Positions 1 to 9,325 of a DNA stretch of 64,000 nt are shown in pieces; position 1 is the first letter of the stretch; each line of letters begins with the position of its first letter. Below the pieces are notes generated by a model. It saw only the letters and a program-made list of their open reading frames with translations, ran no database searches and was not told the origin of the DNA. The position numbers and the translations under genes are program-made. This DNA is from Clostridia bacterium (GTDB lineage: Bacteria; Bacillota; Clostridia; Christensenellales; Aristaeellaceae): assembly GCA_017404985.1 (NCBI GenBank), contig JAFRBK010000009.1, forward strand, positions 62,001 to 126,000, read 5' to 3'.

Positions 1-1244
1 TGAACCCGCTCCGTTCCGCAGCCGTGGAATTCGCAGAAGGCGCCGGGGCGGGCCAGGGGAGACAGCAGGTCCTTTCCCGGCCAGCGGGGGTCCGGCACAG
101 CGCCGGCAGCCCTGCACAGGGTCGGCATCAGGTCCGCCAGCATGGCGGGCCGGGAATCCCGGGTGCCCCGGAGGGCGGCGGGAACCGCGTCCCCGGCCAG
201 GACCAGCGGCACGCGGACGCTGGATTCATACAGGCAGTATTTGCTGTAGCGCAGATCCCGTTCCCCGAGCATTTCCCCGTGGTCGCTCAGGAAGACGAAG
301 AGCGTATTCCGGTCCAGCCCCTTTTCCCGGACCTTGTCCAGCACCCGTGAGATAAAGGAATCCATGAAGGTGCAGTTGGCCCAGTAGCGCAGCGTGATCC
401 GCCGCCGCTCCTCGGGCGGCAGGGTTTCCAGCACGGCCTTCCGGTTGTAATGCACATCGTGCAGGGAAGGGCTCACGGCCATCATGGCCCGCATGTGGGT
501 GTCCGGTTCTTCCGCCCAGGGCGGGGCCGGCAGGTCCGGAATGTCCTCCAGCCGGTACAGCTGCTCGTACTGCGGCGGGATATTGAAGCCGGCATGGGGC
601 TTGATCAGCGAGAAGTAGAGGAAGAGCGGCTGTTCCGAAGGCTCGTAGCCGTCAAGGAACTCCATGCATTTCCGCCAGATGAAACCGTCCCGGTGATGCT
701 CCTCCGGCAGCCGGCTGGGCTTGCCGATATAGCCCAGGGCGTTTTCCTCCCCGCTGCCGAATTCCGCGGTTTCCTCATAGTACGCTTTCAGCCCTTCCGG
801 ATCCTCGTCGTCCATCATGGCGGCGCCTTCCTCGCAGAGGATGGAGGACCGGCTCTGGCCTTCCGCCCGGACATGGAATCCCCGGCGGGATCCCGGCTTT
901 CCGGGCAGGGCATGGTTCCAGTGGGCTTTCCCGAAACCGGCGCAGAAATATCCCGCGTCCCGCATCAGCTGCGGCAGCGGAACGCCGGGCAGGCGGGATT
1001 CGTCCAGCAGGGCGCCCCGGTTGGTGCGCACGCCGGTCTGGGACGGATACAGGCCGAACATCAGGCTGTTCCGGCTCGGGACGCACATGGGCGCCTGGCA
1101 TACCGCCTGGTCGTAGAAGATGCCGTTCCGGACCAGGGAATCGATCCCCGGGGTCCGGACCAGCGGGTTTACGGTGCCGAGCGCGTCCCAGCGCTGCTGG
1201 TCGGTCATGATCATGATGATGTTCGGGCGGTCGGAGCGGCTCAT
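1..1244 (-). CDS. Sulfatase (alkaline phosphatase superfamily), C-terminus cut by window edge
   Basis: This gene encodes a type I sulfatase that would hydrolyse sulfate esters, probably on a sulfated sugar. The protein starts MSRSDRPNIIMIMTDQQRW, with the metal-binding Asp-Gln near residue 15. Cys54 lies in C-V-P-S-R, the C-x-P-S-R motif whose Cys becomes formylglycine. A later D-H-G-E segment fits the second metal-binding region. The ATG at 1244 is preceded by a good GGAGG site and by a consensus promoter. No signal peptide is visible, so it is probably cytoplasmic and would act on imported oligosaccharides. It is divergent from the sugar ABC operon. It needs an anaerobic sulfatase-maturating enzyme, which is not in the window. 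About 414 residues are visible and the end is missing. The substrate is unknown. Confidence 0.9.
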   Translation of the reverse strand, partial: MSRSDRPNIIMIMTDQQRWDALGTVNPLVRTPGIDSLVRNGIFYDQAVCQAPMCVPSRNSLMFGLYPSQTGVRTNRGALLDESRLPGVPLPQLMRDAGYFCAGFGKAHWNHALPGKPGSRRGFHVRAEGQSRSSILCEEGAAMMDDEDPEGLKAYYEETAEFGSGEENALGYIGKPSRLPEEHHRDGFIWRKCMEFLDGYEPSEQPLFLYFSLIKPHAGFNIPPQYEQLYRLEDIPDLPAPPWAEEPDTHMRAMMAVSPSLHDVHYNRKAVLETLPPEERRRITLRYWANCTFMDSFISRVLDKVREKGLDRNTLFVFLSDHGEMLGERDLRYSKYCLYESSVRVPLVLAGDAVPAALRGTRDSRPAMLADLMPTLCRAAGAVPDPRWPGKDLLSPLARPGAFCEFHGCGTERV

Positions 1245-1292
1245 GGGGGTTTACCTCCGAAAGTTTTTTCCGGCCCGTGCCGGATGCCCCTT

Positions 1293-1321
1293 ATTATACG
1301 GGCGCGGACAGACGATTTCAA
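1293..1321 (-). promoter_or_regulatory. Sigma-A type promoter for the sulfatase gene
   Basis: Read on the - strand, a TTGAAA -35 box (1316-1321) is followed by a 17-base spacer and a perfect TATAAT -10 box (1293-1298). It points at the sulfatase start at 1244. It lies in the short divergent gap before the ABC permease gene at 1335, for which I see no equally good box. Confidence 0.7.
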
Positions 1322-1334
1322 GAACGAAGGAGCG

Positions 1335-2303
1335 ATGCGCGTGACAACCAAGGCTGTACAGAACCCGGCCAAACCCATGCCCGCCGGCAAGGGCGGATAC
1401 TGGCACAAGCTGGGCGTGGACCTGGGAAAGAACAAGTGGCTGTACGTCATGCTGATTCCCGGCCTGATTTATTTTCTGGTGTTCAAATACCTGCCAATGT
1501 GGGGCATCGTCATCGCCTTTGAGGACTATTCCCCCTTCCTGGGCCCCTTCCAGAGCCCGTGGAAAGGCTTCTACTGGTTCCAGCGCTTTTTCTCGACCAG
1601 CAAATGGGTCACCTACCTGAGCAACACGCTGATCCTGAGCCTCATGAGCATCGTGTTCACCTTCCCGGCGCCGATCATCCTGGCGTTGATGCTCAATGAA
1701 ATCCGGAACATGCACTATAAGAAGCTGACACAGACGCTGCTCTACATGCCCCACTTCATTTCCATCGTGATCGTGGTTTCCATTACTTACGTGGTCTTCG
1801 GCACGGACGGCATCATGTACAAGCTGACCACGCAGCTGCTGGGGCACTCCATTGATTATCTGGGAGATCCCGGGGTCTTCCGCTGGATGATTGTCGGCCA
1901 GGCCATCTGGAAGGAAACCGGCTGGGGCACGATCATCTTCCTGGCAGCCCTGACCAATGTGGACACCCAGCTGTACGAAGCCGCGATGATCGACGGCGCC
2001 AACCGGGCCCAGCGCCTGTGGCACATCACCCTGCCGGCGATCCGTTCCACGATCGTGCTGCTGCTGGTGCTGCGAATGGGCAGCGTGCTGGATACCGGCT
2101 ATGAACACCTGATCCTGATGTCCAACGCCCTGAACCGTTCCGTGTCCCAGACCCTGGACGTGTTCGTGTACCAGAACGGTATTGTCAACGGCCAGCTGAG
2201 CTACACTACGGCCGTCGGCCTGATGAAGAGCCTGGTTTCCGTGATTCTGGTGGTCACTTCGAACAAGATCGCCCACGCGCTTGGCGAAGAAGGCCTGTAC
2301 TGA
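1335..2303 (+). CDS. Sugar ABC transporter permease (LplB-like, first subunit)
   Basis: Integral membrane subunit of a carbohydrate importer, 322 residues. After a polar N-terminus come about six hydrophobic segments starting at WLYVMLIPGLIYFLVF. The permease coupling loop EAAMIDGANRAQRLWHITLP (the EAA motif) contacts the ATPase in this family. The ATG at 1335 has GAAGGAG just upstream. The reading frame is open for hundreds of bases further upstream, but that part is the antisense of the sulfatase gene. It belongs to the LplB/YteP group, usually paired with an LplC/YtcP permease and an LplA-type binding protein, exactly as here. These systems normally borrow a shared ATPase such as MsmX encoded elsewhere; none is present here. 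Substrate inferred from the neighbours: a pectin-derived oligosaccharide. Confidence 0.92.
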   Translation: MRVTTKAVQNPAKPMPAGKGGYWHKLGVDLGKNKWLYVMLIPGLIYFLVFKYLPMWGIVIAFEDYSPFLGPFQSPWKGFYWFQRFFSTSKWVTYLSNTLILSLMSIVFTFPAPIILALMLNEIRNMHYKKLTQTLLYMPHFISIVIVVSITYVVFGTDGIMYKLTTQLLGHSIDYLGDPGVFRWMIVGQAIWKETGWGTIIFLAALTNVDTQLYEAAMIDGANRAQRLWHITLPAIRSTIVLLLVLRMGSVLDTGYEHLILMSNALNRSVSQTLDVFVYQNGIVNGQLSYTTAVGLMKSLVSVILVVTSNKIAHALGEEGLY

Positions 2304-2321
2304 GAAAGGGGGCGGAGACGA

Positions 2322-3278
2322 ATGGCAAAGAAAAAGATCGATGAAACCACCGTTCAGGTGAACGGCAAAACCGTGACGGTCGGCAGCGGCCCCGTCGGTG
2401 TGTACCGCACACCCGGCAGCATTGCCTTCGATACGTTCAACTACCTGATTATCGGGCTGGCGGCCTTCACCACAGTGCTGCCCATCATCTACATCATCTT
2501 CAACTCCTTCGCGACGGAGCTGGAGCTGCAGACCCGGTCCATGTTCATTATTCCCCACACCTGGTCCACGGACGCCTACAAATACATTTTCGCGTCCAAC
2601 AAGCTGATCCGGGCCTTCGGGAATTCCGTGTTCATCACCTTCTTCGGCACGCTGATAAACCTGTTCTTCACCGTGACGATGGCCTATCCCCTCAGCAAGA
2701 AGTTCCTGCGGGGCCGGAAGCCGATCCTGAACCTGGTCATTATCTCCATGTTCTTCTCCGGCGGCATGATTCCGGGCTACGTGGTGGTTTCCTCCTGGCT
2801 GGGCTTGCGGGGCACCTACTGGGCCCTGCTGCTGCCGGGGGCTATCAGCGCCTATAACATGATGATCGTCAAGAACTTCTTCCAGGGCATTCCCCAGGAG
2901 CTGGAGGAAAGCGCGTCCCTGGACGGCTGCAACGACATGATGACGCTGATCCGGATCGTGCTTCCCCTGAGCCTGCCGGTGCTGGCGACCTTCGGCCTGT
3001 TTTACGCCGTGGGCCACTGGAACTCCTATTTCCCGGCCATGATCTATCTGAAGGATGACAAGATGTATCCCCTGCAGCTGATCCTGCGGAACATCATCGT
3101 GACCGCGGAGGCGTCGGCCAGCGACATGAGCCTGATGGACCCGAACTTCGTCGAACCCCCGAAGCAGTCCATCAAGATGGCGGTCATCGTCGTGGCCACT
3201 GTGCCGATCATGTGCATCTACCCCTTCCTGCAGAAATATTTCGTCAAGGGCGTCATGGTCGGCGCCCTGAAAGGCTGA
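2322..3278 (+). CDS. Carbohydrate ABC transporter permease (LplC/YtcP-like, second subunit)
   Basis: Second membrane subunit of the importer, 318 residues, starting 18 bases after the first permease with a GGGGGCGG site. A hydrophilic N-terminal stretch of about 35 residues precedes the first membrane segment. The coupling loop reads EESASLDGCNDMMTLIRIVLP. The C-terminus FLQKYFVKGVMVGALKG is typical of the YtcP/LplC group. It would form a heterodimeric channel with the upstream permease and receive substrate from the binding protein encoded next. Confidence 0.92.
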   Translation: MAKKKIDETTVQVNGKTVTVGSGPVGVYRTPGSIAFDTFNYLIIGLAAFTTVLPIIYIIFNSFATELELQTRSMFIIPHTWSTDAYKYIFASNKLIRAFGNSVFITFFGTLINLFFTVTMAYPLSKKFLRGRKPILNLVIISMFFSGGMIPGYVVVSSWLGLRGTYWALLLPGAISAYNMMIVKNFFQGIPQELEESASLDGCNDMMTLIRIVLPLSLPVLATFGLFYAVGHWNSYFPAMIYLKDDKMYPLQLILRNIIVTAEASASDMSLMDPNFVEPPKQSIKMAVIVVATVPIMCIYPFLQKYFVKGVMVGALKG

Positions 3279-3299
3279 AACCCTTTCCCCTGATTTCCG

Positions 3300-3330
3300 G
3301 TTATCTGCGGCTTAGCCGCTGAGCGATAAC
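3300..3330 (+). promoter_or_regulatory. Intercistronic stem-loop before the binding-protein gene
   Basis: GTTATC pairs with GATAAC and, inside it, GCGGC pairs with GCCGC around a TTA loop. There is no T tract after it, so it does not look like a terminator. A structure here could stabilise the 3' part of the processed mRNA and raise binding-protein levels; that role is inferred. A comparable hairpin precedes the second binding-protein gene at 47378. Confidence 0.5.
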
Positions 3331-3354
3331 AAAACAAAAAAGGAGGCTGTTCCC

Positions 3355-4875
3355 ATGAAGAAACTCGTTTCCCTGTTCCTGTGCCTGGCGCTGCTCCTCT
3401 CCGTGATGAGCTTTGCCGCGGCCGAGGAAGACATGACCCTGAACATCATGCTTCCCGACTTCTATTCTGACTCCGACTTCGTGACCCTGGAAGCCGGCAA
3501 CCCCGTGCTGGAAGCCATCTACAAGGCGACCGGCGTGAAGCTGAACATCACCTGGGTGCCCAACTCCGGCTACGGCGAGCAGACCACGCTGACCCTGGCA
3601 GACCCGAACAATATGCCCGAAGTCATGGTTATGCAGGGGCCGCGTGATGCCATCATGATCCAGTCCGCCCGTGCCGGCGCGTTCTGGGATCTGACGGAAT
3701 ACGTCAATGACGCCGCGAACTATCCGAACCTGGCCGCCGGCGAAAAGACCGTCTATGAAAACATTGCCATCGACGGCAAAGTGTACGGTATTTACCGTGC
3801 CCGCCCCTATGCCCGTGCCGGCATCTACTACCGGAATGACTACGCGGCCCAGGTCGGCTATGCTGAAGAGCCCAAGACCGTGGAAGAGTTCAAGGATATG
3901 TGCCTGAAGATGGCTGCCATCGATCCCAACATCTACGTGTTCAATATGTGCAAATACGTGGCGGGCACCATCGGCATCATGACCGTCATGAACGGCGCTC
4001 CCTATTCCTACGGCGTGAACGCCGAAGGCAAGATCTATCCCGCTTTTGAGGATGCCAAGTACCAGGAAGGCCTGGACTTCATCCGTGAGCTGTATGCCGC
4101 CGGCGGTATCGATCCCGACTTCATGACCATCGAATCCGGCAACTGGAACGATGCGGAACGCAGCGATCCGATCAAGGCCCTGATGCGGCTGGACTGCCTG
4201 GACAACGGCTATCGTTACCAGGAATGGCTCGAGCAGAACAAGGGCGCGGATACCGAGAAGCCCATCGTCAGCCTGCTGACCGCTATCCCGGACAAAGACG
4301 GCAAGATTCAGATCTGGCCCCAGAACATCGGTGCTTCCGGTGAAATCGTCATCACCAAGGCCGTGTCCGCTGAAAAGCTGCCCAAGGTCGTCAAGTTCCT
4401 CGAGTGGTGCAACAGCGCCGAAGGCCAGACCCTGCTGAACTGCGGTGTCGAAAACGAAACCTACTGGATCCAGTCCGACGGATTCCGTTATACCTTCCCG
4501 GAAGGCGAGAAGGACAACGCGGCGACCTATGACGCCAAGACCGCGACCATCCAGCACAGCCTGAACCAGCTGGGCATGAACGTGAACGGCGACCTGACTC
4601 CCGCGACCGCTTCCACGCTCCTGCGTGATGAGTACAACCAGAACCTGCTGGAGAACGCCAAGTACGTGATTAACAATCCCTGCCTGACCCTGGAAAGCGA
4701 AACCAACAACCTGATGGGCGCGACCCTGAATCAGGAAGTGGAAGATGCCCAGGTGCAGTATATCGCCGGCAAGATTGACCTGGAAGGCCTGCAGAAGATC
4801 TATGCCAACTGGCATGCCCAGGGCGGTGATGACATCCTGGCCGAATACCAGGCTGCCTACGACGCGCTGAAGTAA
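3355..4875 (+). CDS. Extracellular solute-binding protein of the sugar ABC importer
   Basis: Secreted or surface-held receptor of the importer, 506 residues. The signal peptide starts MKKLVSLFLCLALLLSVMSF and ends at AAA before EEDM. There is no convincing lipobox, so it may be cleaved by signal peptidase I and kept at the surface some other way. The mature part matches the family-1 (LplA/YtcQ-like) type, with a segment FVTLEAGNPVLEAIYKATGV near the N-terminus. The ATG follows AAAAGGAGG. The strong ribosome site and upstream hairpin fit high expression. Ligand not deducible from sequence; context suggests pectic oligosaccharides. Confidence 0.92.
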   Translation: MKKLVSLFLCLALLLSVMSFAAAEEDMTLNIMLPDFYSDSDFVTLEAGNPVLEAIYKATGVKLNITWVPNSGYGEQTTLTLADPNNMPEVMVMQGPRDAIMIQSARAGAFWDLTEYVNDAANYPNLAAGEKTVYENIAIDGKVYGIYRARPYARAGIYYRNDYAAQVGYAEEPKTVEEFKDMCLKMAAIDPNIYVFNMCKYVAGTIGIMTVMNGAPYSYGVNAEGKIYPAFEDAKYQEGLDFIRELYAAGGIDPDFMTIESGNWNDAERSDPIKALMRLDCLDNGYRYQEWLEQNKGADTEKPIVSLLTAIPDKDGKIQIWPQNIGASGEIVITKAVSAEKLPKVVKFLEWCNSAEGQTLLNCGVENETYWIQSDGFRYTFPEGEKDNAATYDAKTATIQHSLNQLGMNVNGDLTPATASTLLRDEYNQNLLENAKYVINNPCLTLESETNNLMGATLNQEVEDAQVQYIAGKIDLEGLQKIYANWHAQGGDDILAEYQAAYDALK

Positions 4876-4896
4876 TTTCTGAATCCCAATTTCATC

Positions 4897-4930
4897 GGGG
4901 CTGCCGCAACCGGACGGGGGCGGCAGCCCC
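4897..4930 (+). terminator. Strong hairpin after the binding-protein gene, possible partial terminator
   Basis: GGGGCTGCCG (4897-4906) pairs perfectly with CGGCAGCCCC (4921-4930). The sequence after it is only weakly T-rich (TCCCTTGT), so it may attenuate rather than stop transcription. It separates the abundant binding protein from the enzyme genes downstream. Confidence 0.55.
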
Positions 4931-4955
4931 TCCCTTGTACAGACGGAGGAATATC

Positions 4956-5756
4956 ATGAACAGAGTGTATTGCTGCTTTCCGGGCGGAAAACACAAGGCG
5001 CTGACCATGAGCTACGACGACGGCCGGACGCAGGACCGCCGCCTGATTGACATTTTCAACCAGAACGGAATCAAAGGAACCTTTCACCTGAACAGCGGGC
5101 TTTTTGACCGGGGCGAACGGATCGACCCGGAGGAGATCCGGACGCTGTATGCGGGGCACGAAGTGGCCTGCCACACGGCGACCCATCCCACCATTGCCCG
5201 CTGCCCGCTGCCGGAGGTGGCGCAGGAGATCCTGGCCGACCGGCAGTTTCTGGAAAAACGCACCGGATACCCCGTGCGCGGGCTCAGCTATCCCAACGGC
5301 TCCCTGAGCGAGGAGATCGAGGAGCTGCTGCCGCTGCTGGGCATCCGCTATTCCCGGGTTGTGGGATCCAGCGACAGCTTTGCGCTGCCGGAGAATCCTT
5401 ACCGCTGGCAGGCCACCTGCCACCACAACCACCGTCTCATGGAACTGGGCGAACAGTTCCTGGGCCTGTTCAAGAAACAGTACCTGTATCTGATGTATGT
5501 CTGGGGCCACAGCTACGAGTTTGACGATAAAAACAACTGGGACCTGATGGAAGGCTTCTGCCGTATGATGGGCGGGAAGGAAGACATCTGGTACTGCACC
5601 AACATTGAATTCATGGACTGTATGGACGATTTCAAACAGCTGCAGTTTGCGTCCGACAACAGTTTTGTTTATAACCCCGGCGCCCGGGACTGCTGGATTG
5701 CCGTCAACGACGGCACGCCGGTCCGGATTCCCGGCGGGGAAACCATTACGCTGTAA
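4956..5756 (+). CDS. Polysaccharide deacetylase family (NodB homology) protein
   Basis: Metal-dependent sugar deacetylase fold, 266 residues. The NodB motifs are visible: a double Asp in MSYDDG (motif 1), two His in CHTATHP (motif 2) and LSYPNGS (motif 3-like). There is no signal peptide, so it is probably cytoplasmic and may remove acetyl groups from imported oligosaccharides. The ATG at 4956 has GGAGGA six bases upstream; an upstream TTG at 4935 has no such site and was rejected. It opens the enzyme part of the pectin-type operon. The exact substrate cannot be stated. Confidence 0.85.
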   Translation: MNRVYCCFPGGKHKALTMSYDDGRTQDRRLIDIFNQNGIKGTFHLNSGLFDRGERIDPEEIRTLYAGHEVACHTATHPTIARCPLPEVAQEILADRQFLEKRTGYPVRGLSYPNGSLSEEIEELLPLLGIRYSRVVGSSDSFALPENPYRWQATCHHNHRLMELGEQFLGLFKKQYLYLMYVWGHSYEFDDKNNWDLMEGFCRMMGGKEDIWYCTNIEFMDCMDDFKQLQFASDNSFVYNPGARDCWIAVNDGTPVRIPGGETITL

Positions 5757-5780
5757 CCGGCGGATAAAGGAGGAACCACC

Positions 5781-6842
5781 ATGATTGAATACCGCGATCC
5801 CGTCACGGGCTATGTGTGCCGGAAATACACCGAGGGCCCGGAACGTAATGCCAAGCTTTATTTCACCTGTGAAAACTTCTCCACCGACGACCGCTACTTC
5901 TTCTTCATGAAGCAGCAGCTGGAGGGGAAAACCGACGGCGGCTGCTACCGGGGGGACGTGGAAACAGGGGCTTTGGAACGGGTGACGGATGAAACCTTCC
6001 GCGGATTTGCGACGGACCGGGAAAAGAACATCGGCTACACCGTGCAGAATGAGACGGAAGTCTATGCCGTGGACCTGAACACCAATCAGCGGACGAAGGT
6101 TGGTGACCTGCCGAAGGGCGGCCAGATCACCGGCCACCTGACTGCGGCGGACACCGGTCGCATCGCCTGCAGCTATCATCTGGCGAACAAGTATTACGGC
6201 CTGGTGATTCTCGATCCCGGCAAAGAGGCGGAAGTGGTCTATCAGAGCGACTACCGGCTGGGCCATGCCCAGATCTGCCCCACGGATGAGAACCTGATCT
6301 TCTACATTCATGAAACCGAGGGCGACGCCTTCCAGCGGACCTGGATGTTTGACATTCAGGAGCGCTATGTGCGGCCCTATTATGTGGAGCATCCCTCCGA
6401 GTGGATCACCCATGAGGTGTGGAGTGCTGACGGCACCGAAATGGCGATGATGAAGCTGGATCCCGCGGGCTTCGTGGACGGGGAAAAGGGCGAAACCCAT
6501 ACCGGCAACATCATCATCGGAGACAAGGACGGGCGGCATTTCGACATCGCAGCCACCAGCCTGCAGCTTTTGCACCCCTGCATCAGTCGGGATCACAAGT
6601 GGCTTTGCGCGGACCGGATCAGCTATCTTGGCACCACTGTGCAGGAAGGCGTGGTGCTGATTGAGCGGGCCACCGGCAAGGCGAAGTTCATTGCCTCCAC
6701 CGGCAGCTGCAAAACCGGCGCGGACCACCAGCATCCCAGCTTCAACCGCCGGGGCGACATGATCCTGTATTCCAACCCGGATGACAAGGGCGTCGCCCAG
6801 GTATGCACCATTGACCTGAAACAGGTCTGGAAGGACTGGTAA
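5781..6842 (+). CDS. Oligogalacturonate lyase-like beta-propeller (PL22-like)
   Basis: Protein of 353 residues that resembles oligogalacturonide lyases, cytoplasmic seven-bladed propellers that split unsaturated pectin oligomers with Mn2+. Supporting segments are GHAQICPTDENLIFYIHE, ITHEVWSADG and a late DHQHPSF, all rich in the conserved His residues of this group. Its length fits the family (about 385 residues), slightly short. The spacing of the Gln that normally joins the metal-binding His residues is not obvious, so it may be a relative with another substrate. No signal peptide. The AAAGGAGG site is well placed. Only one base separates it from the next gene, so the two are probably coupled. 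Confidence 0.72.
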   Translation: MIEYRDPVTGYVCRKYTEGPERNAKLYFTCENFSTDDRYFFFMKQQLEGKTDGGCYRGDVETGALERVTDETFRGFATDREKNIGYTVQNETEVYAVDLNTNQRTKVGDLPKGGQITGHLTAADTGRIACSYHLANKYYGLVILDPGKEAEVVYQSDYRLGHAQICPTDENLIFYIHETEGDAFQRTWMFDIQERYVRPYYVEHPSEWITHEVWSADGTEMAMMKLDPAGFVDGEKGETHTGNIIIGDKDGRHFDIAATSLQLLHPCISRDHKWLCADRISYLGTTVQEGVVLIERATGKAKFIASTGSCKTGADHQHPSFNRRGDMILYSNPDDKGVAQVCTIDLKQVWKDW

Positions 6843-6843
6843 C

Positions 6844-7527
6844 ATGAATCAGATTTATCTGATCGGGGATTCCACGGTGACGGATAACGAGCCGCCCTTC
6901 CGGGGCTGGGGTTGGGCGCTTCCGCAGTACGTGCGGGAAGGCGTTACAGTCCACAACCATGCCGAAAGCGGGCGCTCCACCCGCAGTTTCCTGGAGGAAG
7001 GCCTGTGGGCGCCGGTGGAAGCCGGGCTGCAGCCGGGGGATCTGCTGATGATTCAGTTCGGCCATAACGACGAAAAGGACGACGAACGGCATACGGACCC
7101 GGACACGACCTTTCCGGAGAATCTGCGGTTTTACTGCCACGCGGCCCTGGAAAAGGGGGCGCAGCCGGTGCTGCTGACGCCGGTCAGCCGCCGGTTCTTT
7201 GTCGGCGGCGGCAGCATGCTCTACACCCACGGGGAATATCCCCGGGCGGTGCGGCAGACCGCGGCGGAGGACGGCATTCCGCTGATCGACCTGAAGGCGG
7301 ACAGCCGGGAGCTCTACCTGTCCCTGGGCGAGGAGAAAACCGCGGAGCTTTTCGTGCGGCTGAAGCCCGGGGAACATCCGGATTTTCCGGAGGGCCACGA
7401 TGACAAAACACATTTCAACGCCTACGGTGCGAAGATGATCTGCGCGCTGGTGGTGAAGGAAATGCGGAACATTCCTGCCTGCAGGCCGTTCCTGCGGGAG
7501 GAAGACGGGGAAACGGGGGAATTGTAA
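6844..7527 (+). CDS. SGNH hydrolase, rhamnogalacturonan acetylesterase-like (CE12)
   Basis: Esterase of 227 residues that would remove acetyl groups from rhamnogalacturonan or similar sugars. The four SGNH blocks are visible: the GDST nucleophile block with Ser10, a Gly-rich NHAESGRSTRSF block, the FGHND Asn block and DDKTHFNAYGA with the catalytic Asp-His. These are characteristic of family CE12 rather than generic GDSL lipases. It lacks a signal peptide, so it would work inside the cell. It starts directly after the stop codon of the lyase-like gene and ends one base before the next start. Confidence 0.85.
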   Translation: MNQIYLIGDSTVTDNEPPFRGWGWALPQYVREGVTVHNHAESGRSTRSFLEEGLWAPVEAGLQPGDLLMIQFGHNDEKDDERHTDPDTTFPENLRFYCHAALEKGAQPVLLTPVSRRFFVGGGSMLYTHGEYPRAVRQTAAEDGIPLIDLKADSRELYLSLGEEKTAELFVRLKPGEHPDFPEGHDDKTHFNAYGAKMICALVVKEMRNIPACRPFLREEDGETGEL

Positions 7528-7528
7528 G

Positions 7529-8368
7529 GTGAATATCGGAATTCGGCTGCACGACACGGCCCATGGAACGCTGGAGGAACGGCTTCGTTTCGCGGCGGCA
7601 CAGGGGTTTTCCTGCGAGCATCTGGCGCTGAGCAAGGCCATGGACGGCTTCCGCATGGAGGACGCGCCGCAAAAACTGAATGAGGAGCTGGCGGCCCGGG
7701 TGCGGGAAGCGCATGCTGCCGCGGGGATTGGCTGCGCCGTGCTGGGGTGCTACCTGAACCTGGCGGATCCGGATCCGGAGAGCCGGGCGCGGACCCAGGC
7801 GATCTATCGGGCGCATCTGCGTTTTGCCCCGATGATCGGGGCCGGCGTGGTCGGGACGGAAACCCATGCAAACCCGAAATCCGTCTTTGCCAAGCCGGCG
7901 CCGGAGGACGAGGAAGCTTTCCGCCTGTTCATGGACAGCCTGAAAATCGTCGTGCGGGATGCGGAGGAGGCCGGCGCGGTGCTGGCGGTGGAACCGGTAT
8001 GGTCCCATATCGTCTCCACGCCGGAACGGGCGGAGCGGATGATGGATGAAATCCCGTCGGACCATTTGCGGATCATTCTGGACGCGGTCAATCTGATCAG
8101 CCCGGAGAATGCGGGGCGGGCGGAGGAAATCATTGCCGACGCGATCAGCCGCCTGGGAGACCGGGTGCGGGTGCTGCACATGAAGGACTTCACGCTGACG
8201 GCGGAGGGGACCATGGAGGCTTCCGCCTGCGGCACCGGCAGCATGCGGTATGAACAGCTGCTGGCCCTGGCGCGGAAGCGGAACCTGCCGATGACGCTGG
8301 AAAACACGGTGCCGGACAACGCGGAAGCCGCCCGGCTGTATCTGGAACAGATTGCCGAAGGCCTGTGA
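7529..8368 (+). CDS. Sugar phosphate isomerase/epimerase-like TIM barrel
   Basis: Protein of 279 residues in the xylose isomerase-like (AP endonuclease 2) superfamily. Typical elements are a C-terminal HMKDF, acidic metal ligands in LAVEPVW and LDAVN, and a final MTLEN segment. These enzymes isomerise or epimerise sugars or sugar derivatives. It starts with GTG at 7529, preceded by GTAAGGT, and is tightly packed behind the esterase gene. The specific reaction is not deducible; in this operon it may act on a monosaccharide released from pectin. Confidence 0.8.
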   Translation: MNIGIRLHDTAHGTLEERLRFAAAQGFSCEHLALSKAMDGFRMEDAPQKLNEELAARVREAHAAAGIGCAVLGCYLNLADPDPESRARTQAIYRAHLRFAPMIGAGVVGTETHANPKSVFAKPAPEDEEAFRLFMDSLKIVVRDAEEAGAVLAVEPVWSHIVSTPERAERMMDEIPSDHLRIILDAVNLISPENAGRAEEIIADAISRLGDRVRVLHMKDFTLTAEGTMEASACGTGSMRYEQLLALARKRNLPMTLENTVPDNAEAARLYLEQIAEGL

Positions 8369-8399
8369 CGGCGGAAAATCCCGGATTTCGGAGGGAAAA

Positions 8400-9320
8400 A
8401 TGATGAAGAAAAAATGGGCGGCCCTGTGCCTGGCGGTGATGCTGGGGCTGGGCCTGTGCGCCGGCGCGGCCGCGGAGGAATCCCTTGAACCCTGGGTGGA
8501 TGCCTGCACGGATCTGCTGTTCCGGACCGGGAACGTGACTCTGGATGGCGAGGCTCGGTTTTCCCTGGACGGCGCCTGGTTCAAAACCGCGGAAGGGCAT
8601 TATGTCCAGGACGGCACGAATTCCCTGTGGCGGCTGGCCCTGACCTCGCCCCGGAAGGACGGGACGAAACGGGAGACCGGCTATACCGTGGTGGCCAACG
8701 GGGGAATGGTCTTTGTGATGGAAGCCTTTACGCCGGGGATCTACCGGTCCGGAACGGATATGGCCCAGAACACTGTGCTCCGGAACACCGTACAGATGAA
8801 CCAGATGGTCCGCATGGCCGCCGTGCTGGCGGACCAGATCCGCCCGATGCTGGGCAGCCGGCTGGCCATGACGGAAACGGAACTGACGCTGCAGCTGTCG
8901 GAGGGGCAGACACCGGCGCTGTTGGACAGCGCCCTGAACGTGTTTGCCGAGTTTGCAGTGAAGCGGCTGTTTATGATGGACTATGATACCGTGCCGGCGG
9001 AACAGACCGGGGCGGTGTACGGCTATATCACTCCCTTTCTGGAGATTATCAACTGCACCCGGGAAATCCGGCTGCGGGAAACCAACCTGCGGATGGTGAA
9101 GGGTGCTGCGCTGCCGGAATCCGTGGAAGGCACGGCGGTGCTGGACCTGACCTATACAGACGGAAGCACCCATACGCTGGACATCCAGTTTCGGGGAACG
9201 GTGTCCGATATCGGCACGAGCATGGTGGACAAGTTTGATCCGGCGGACTTCGGCGTGGAGCCTGCAGCGGACACCACTCCGGTGGAACGGATGCAGGAAG
9301 TCTACGCCGTGGAACAATAG
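8400..9320 (+). CDS. Secreted protein of unknown function
   Basis: I do not recognise this 306-residue protein. It has a clear signal peptide (MMKKKWAALCLAVMLGLGLC, cleavage near AGAAA-EES). The rest is soluble, with alternating beta-like segments and a central helical part, and no Cys pair or known catalytic motif. It is the only clearly secreted non-binding protein in the pectin-type operon. Two adjacent ATGs (8400 and 8403) follow GGAGGG. A lipoprotein-carrier-like or glycan-binding role is possible but not shown. Confidence 0.75.
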   Translation: MMKKKWAALCLAVMLGLGLCAGAAAEESLEPWVDACTDLLFRTGNVTLDGEARFSLDGAWFKTAEGHYVQDGTNSLWRLALTSPRKDGTKRETGYTVVANGGMVFVMEAFTPGIYRSGTDMAQNTVLRNTVQMNQMVRMAAVLADQIRPMLGSRLAMTETELTLQLSEGQTPALLDSALNVFAEFAVKRLFMMDYDTVPAEQTGAVYGYITPFLEIINCTREIRLRETNLRMVKGAALPESVEGTAVLDLTYTDGSTHTLDIQFRGTVSDIGTSMVDKFDPADFGVEPAADTTPVERMQEVYAVEQ

Positions 9321-9325
9321 GCGCT

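Noticed and set aside
450..1334. N-terminal extension of the first permease by about 295 codons
   Set aside because: The extension is the antisense of the sulfatase gene. The ATG at 1335 has a proper ribosome site and gives the family's normal length.
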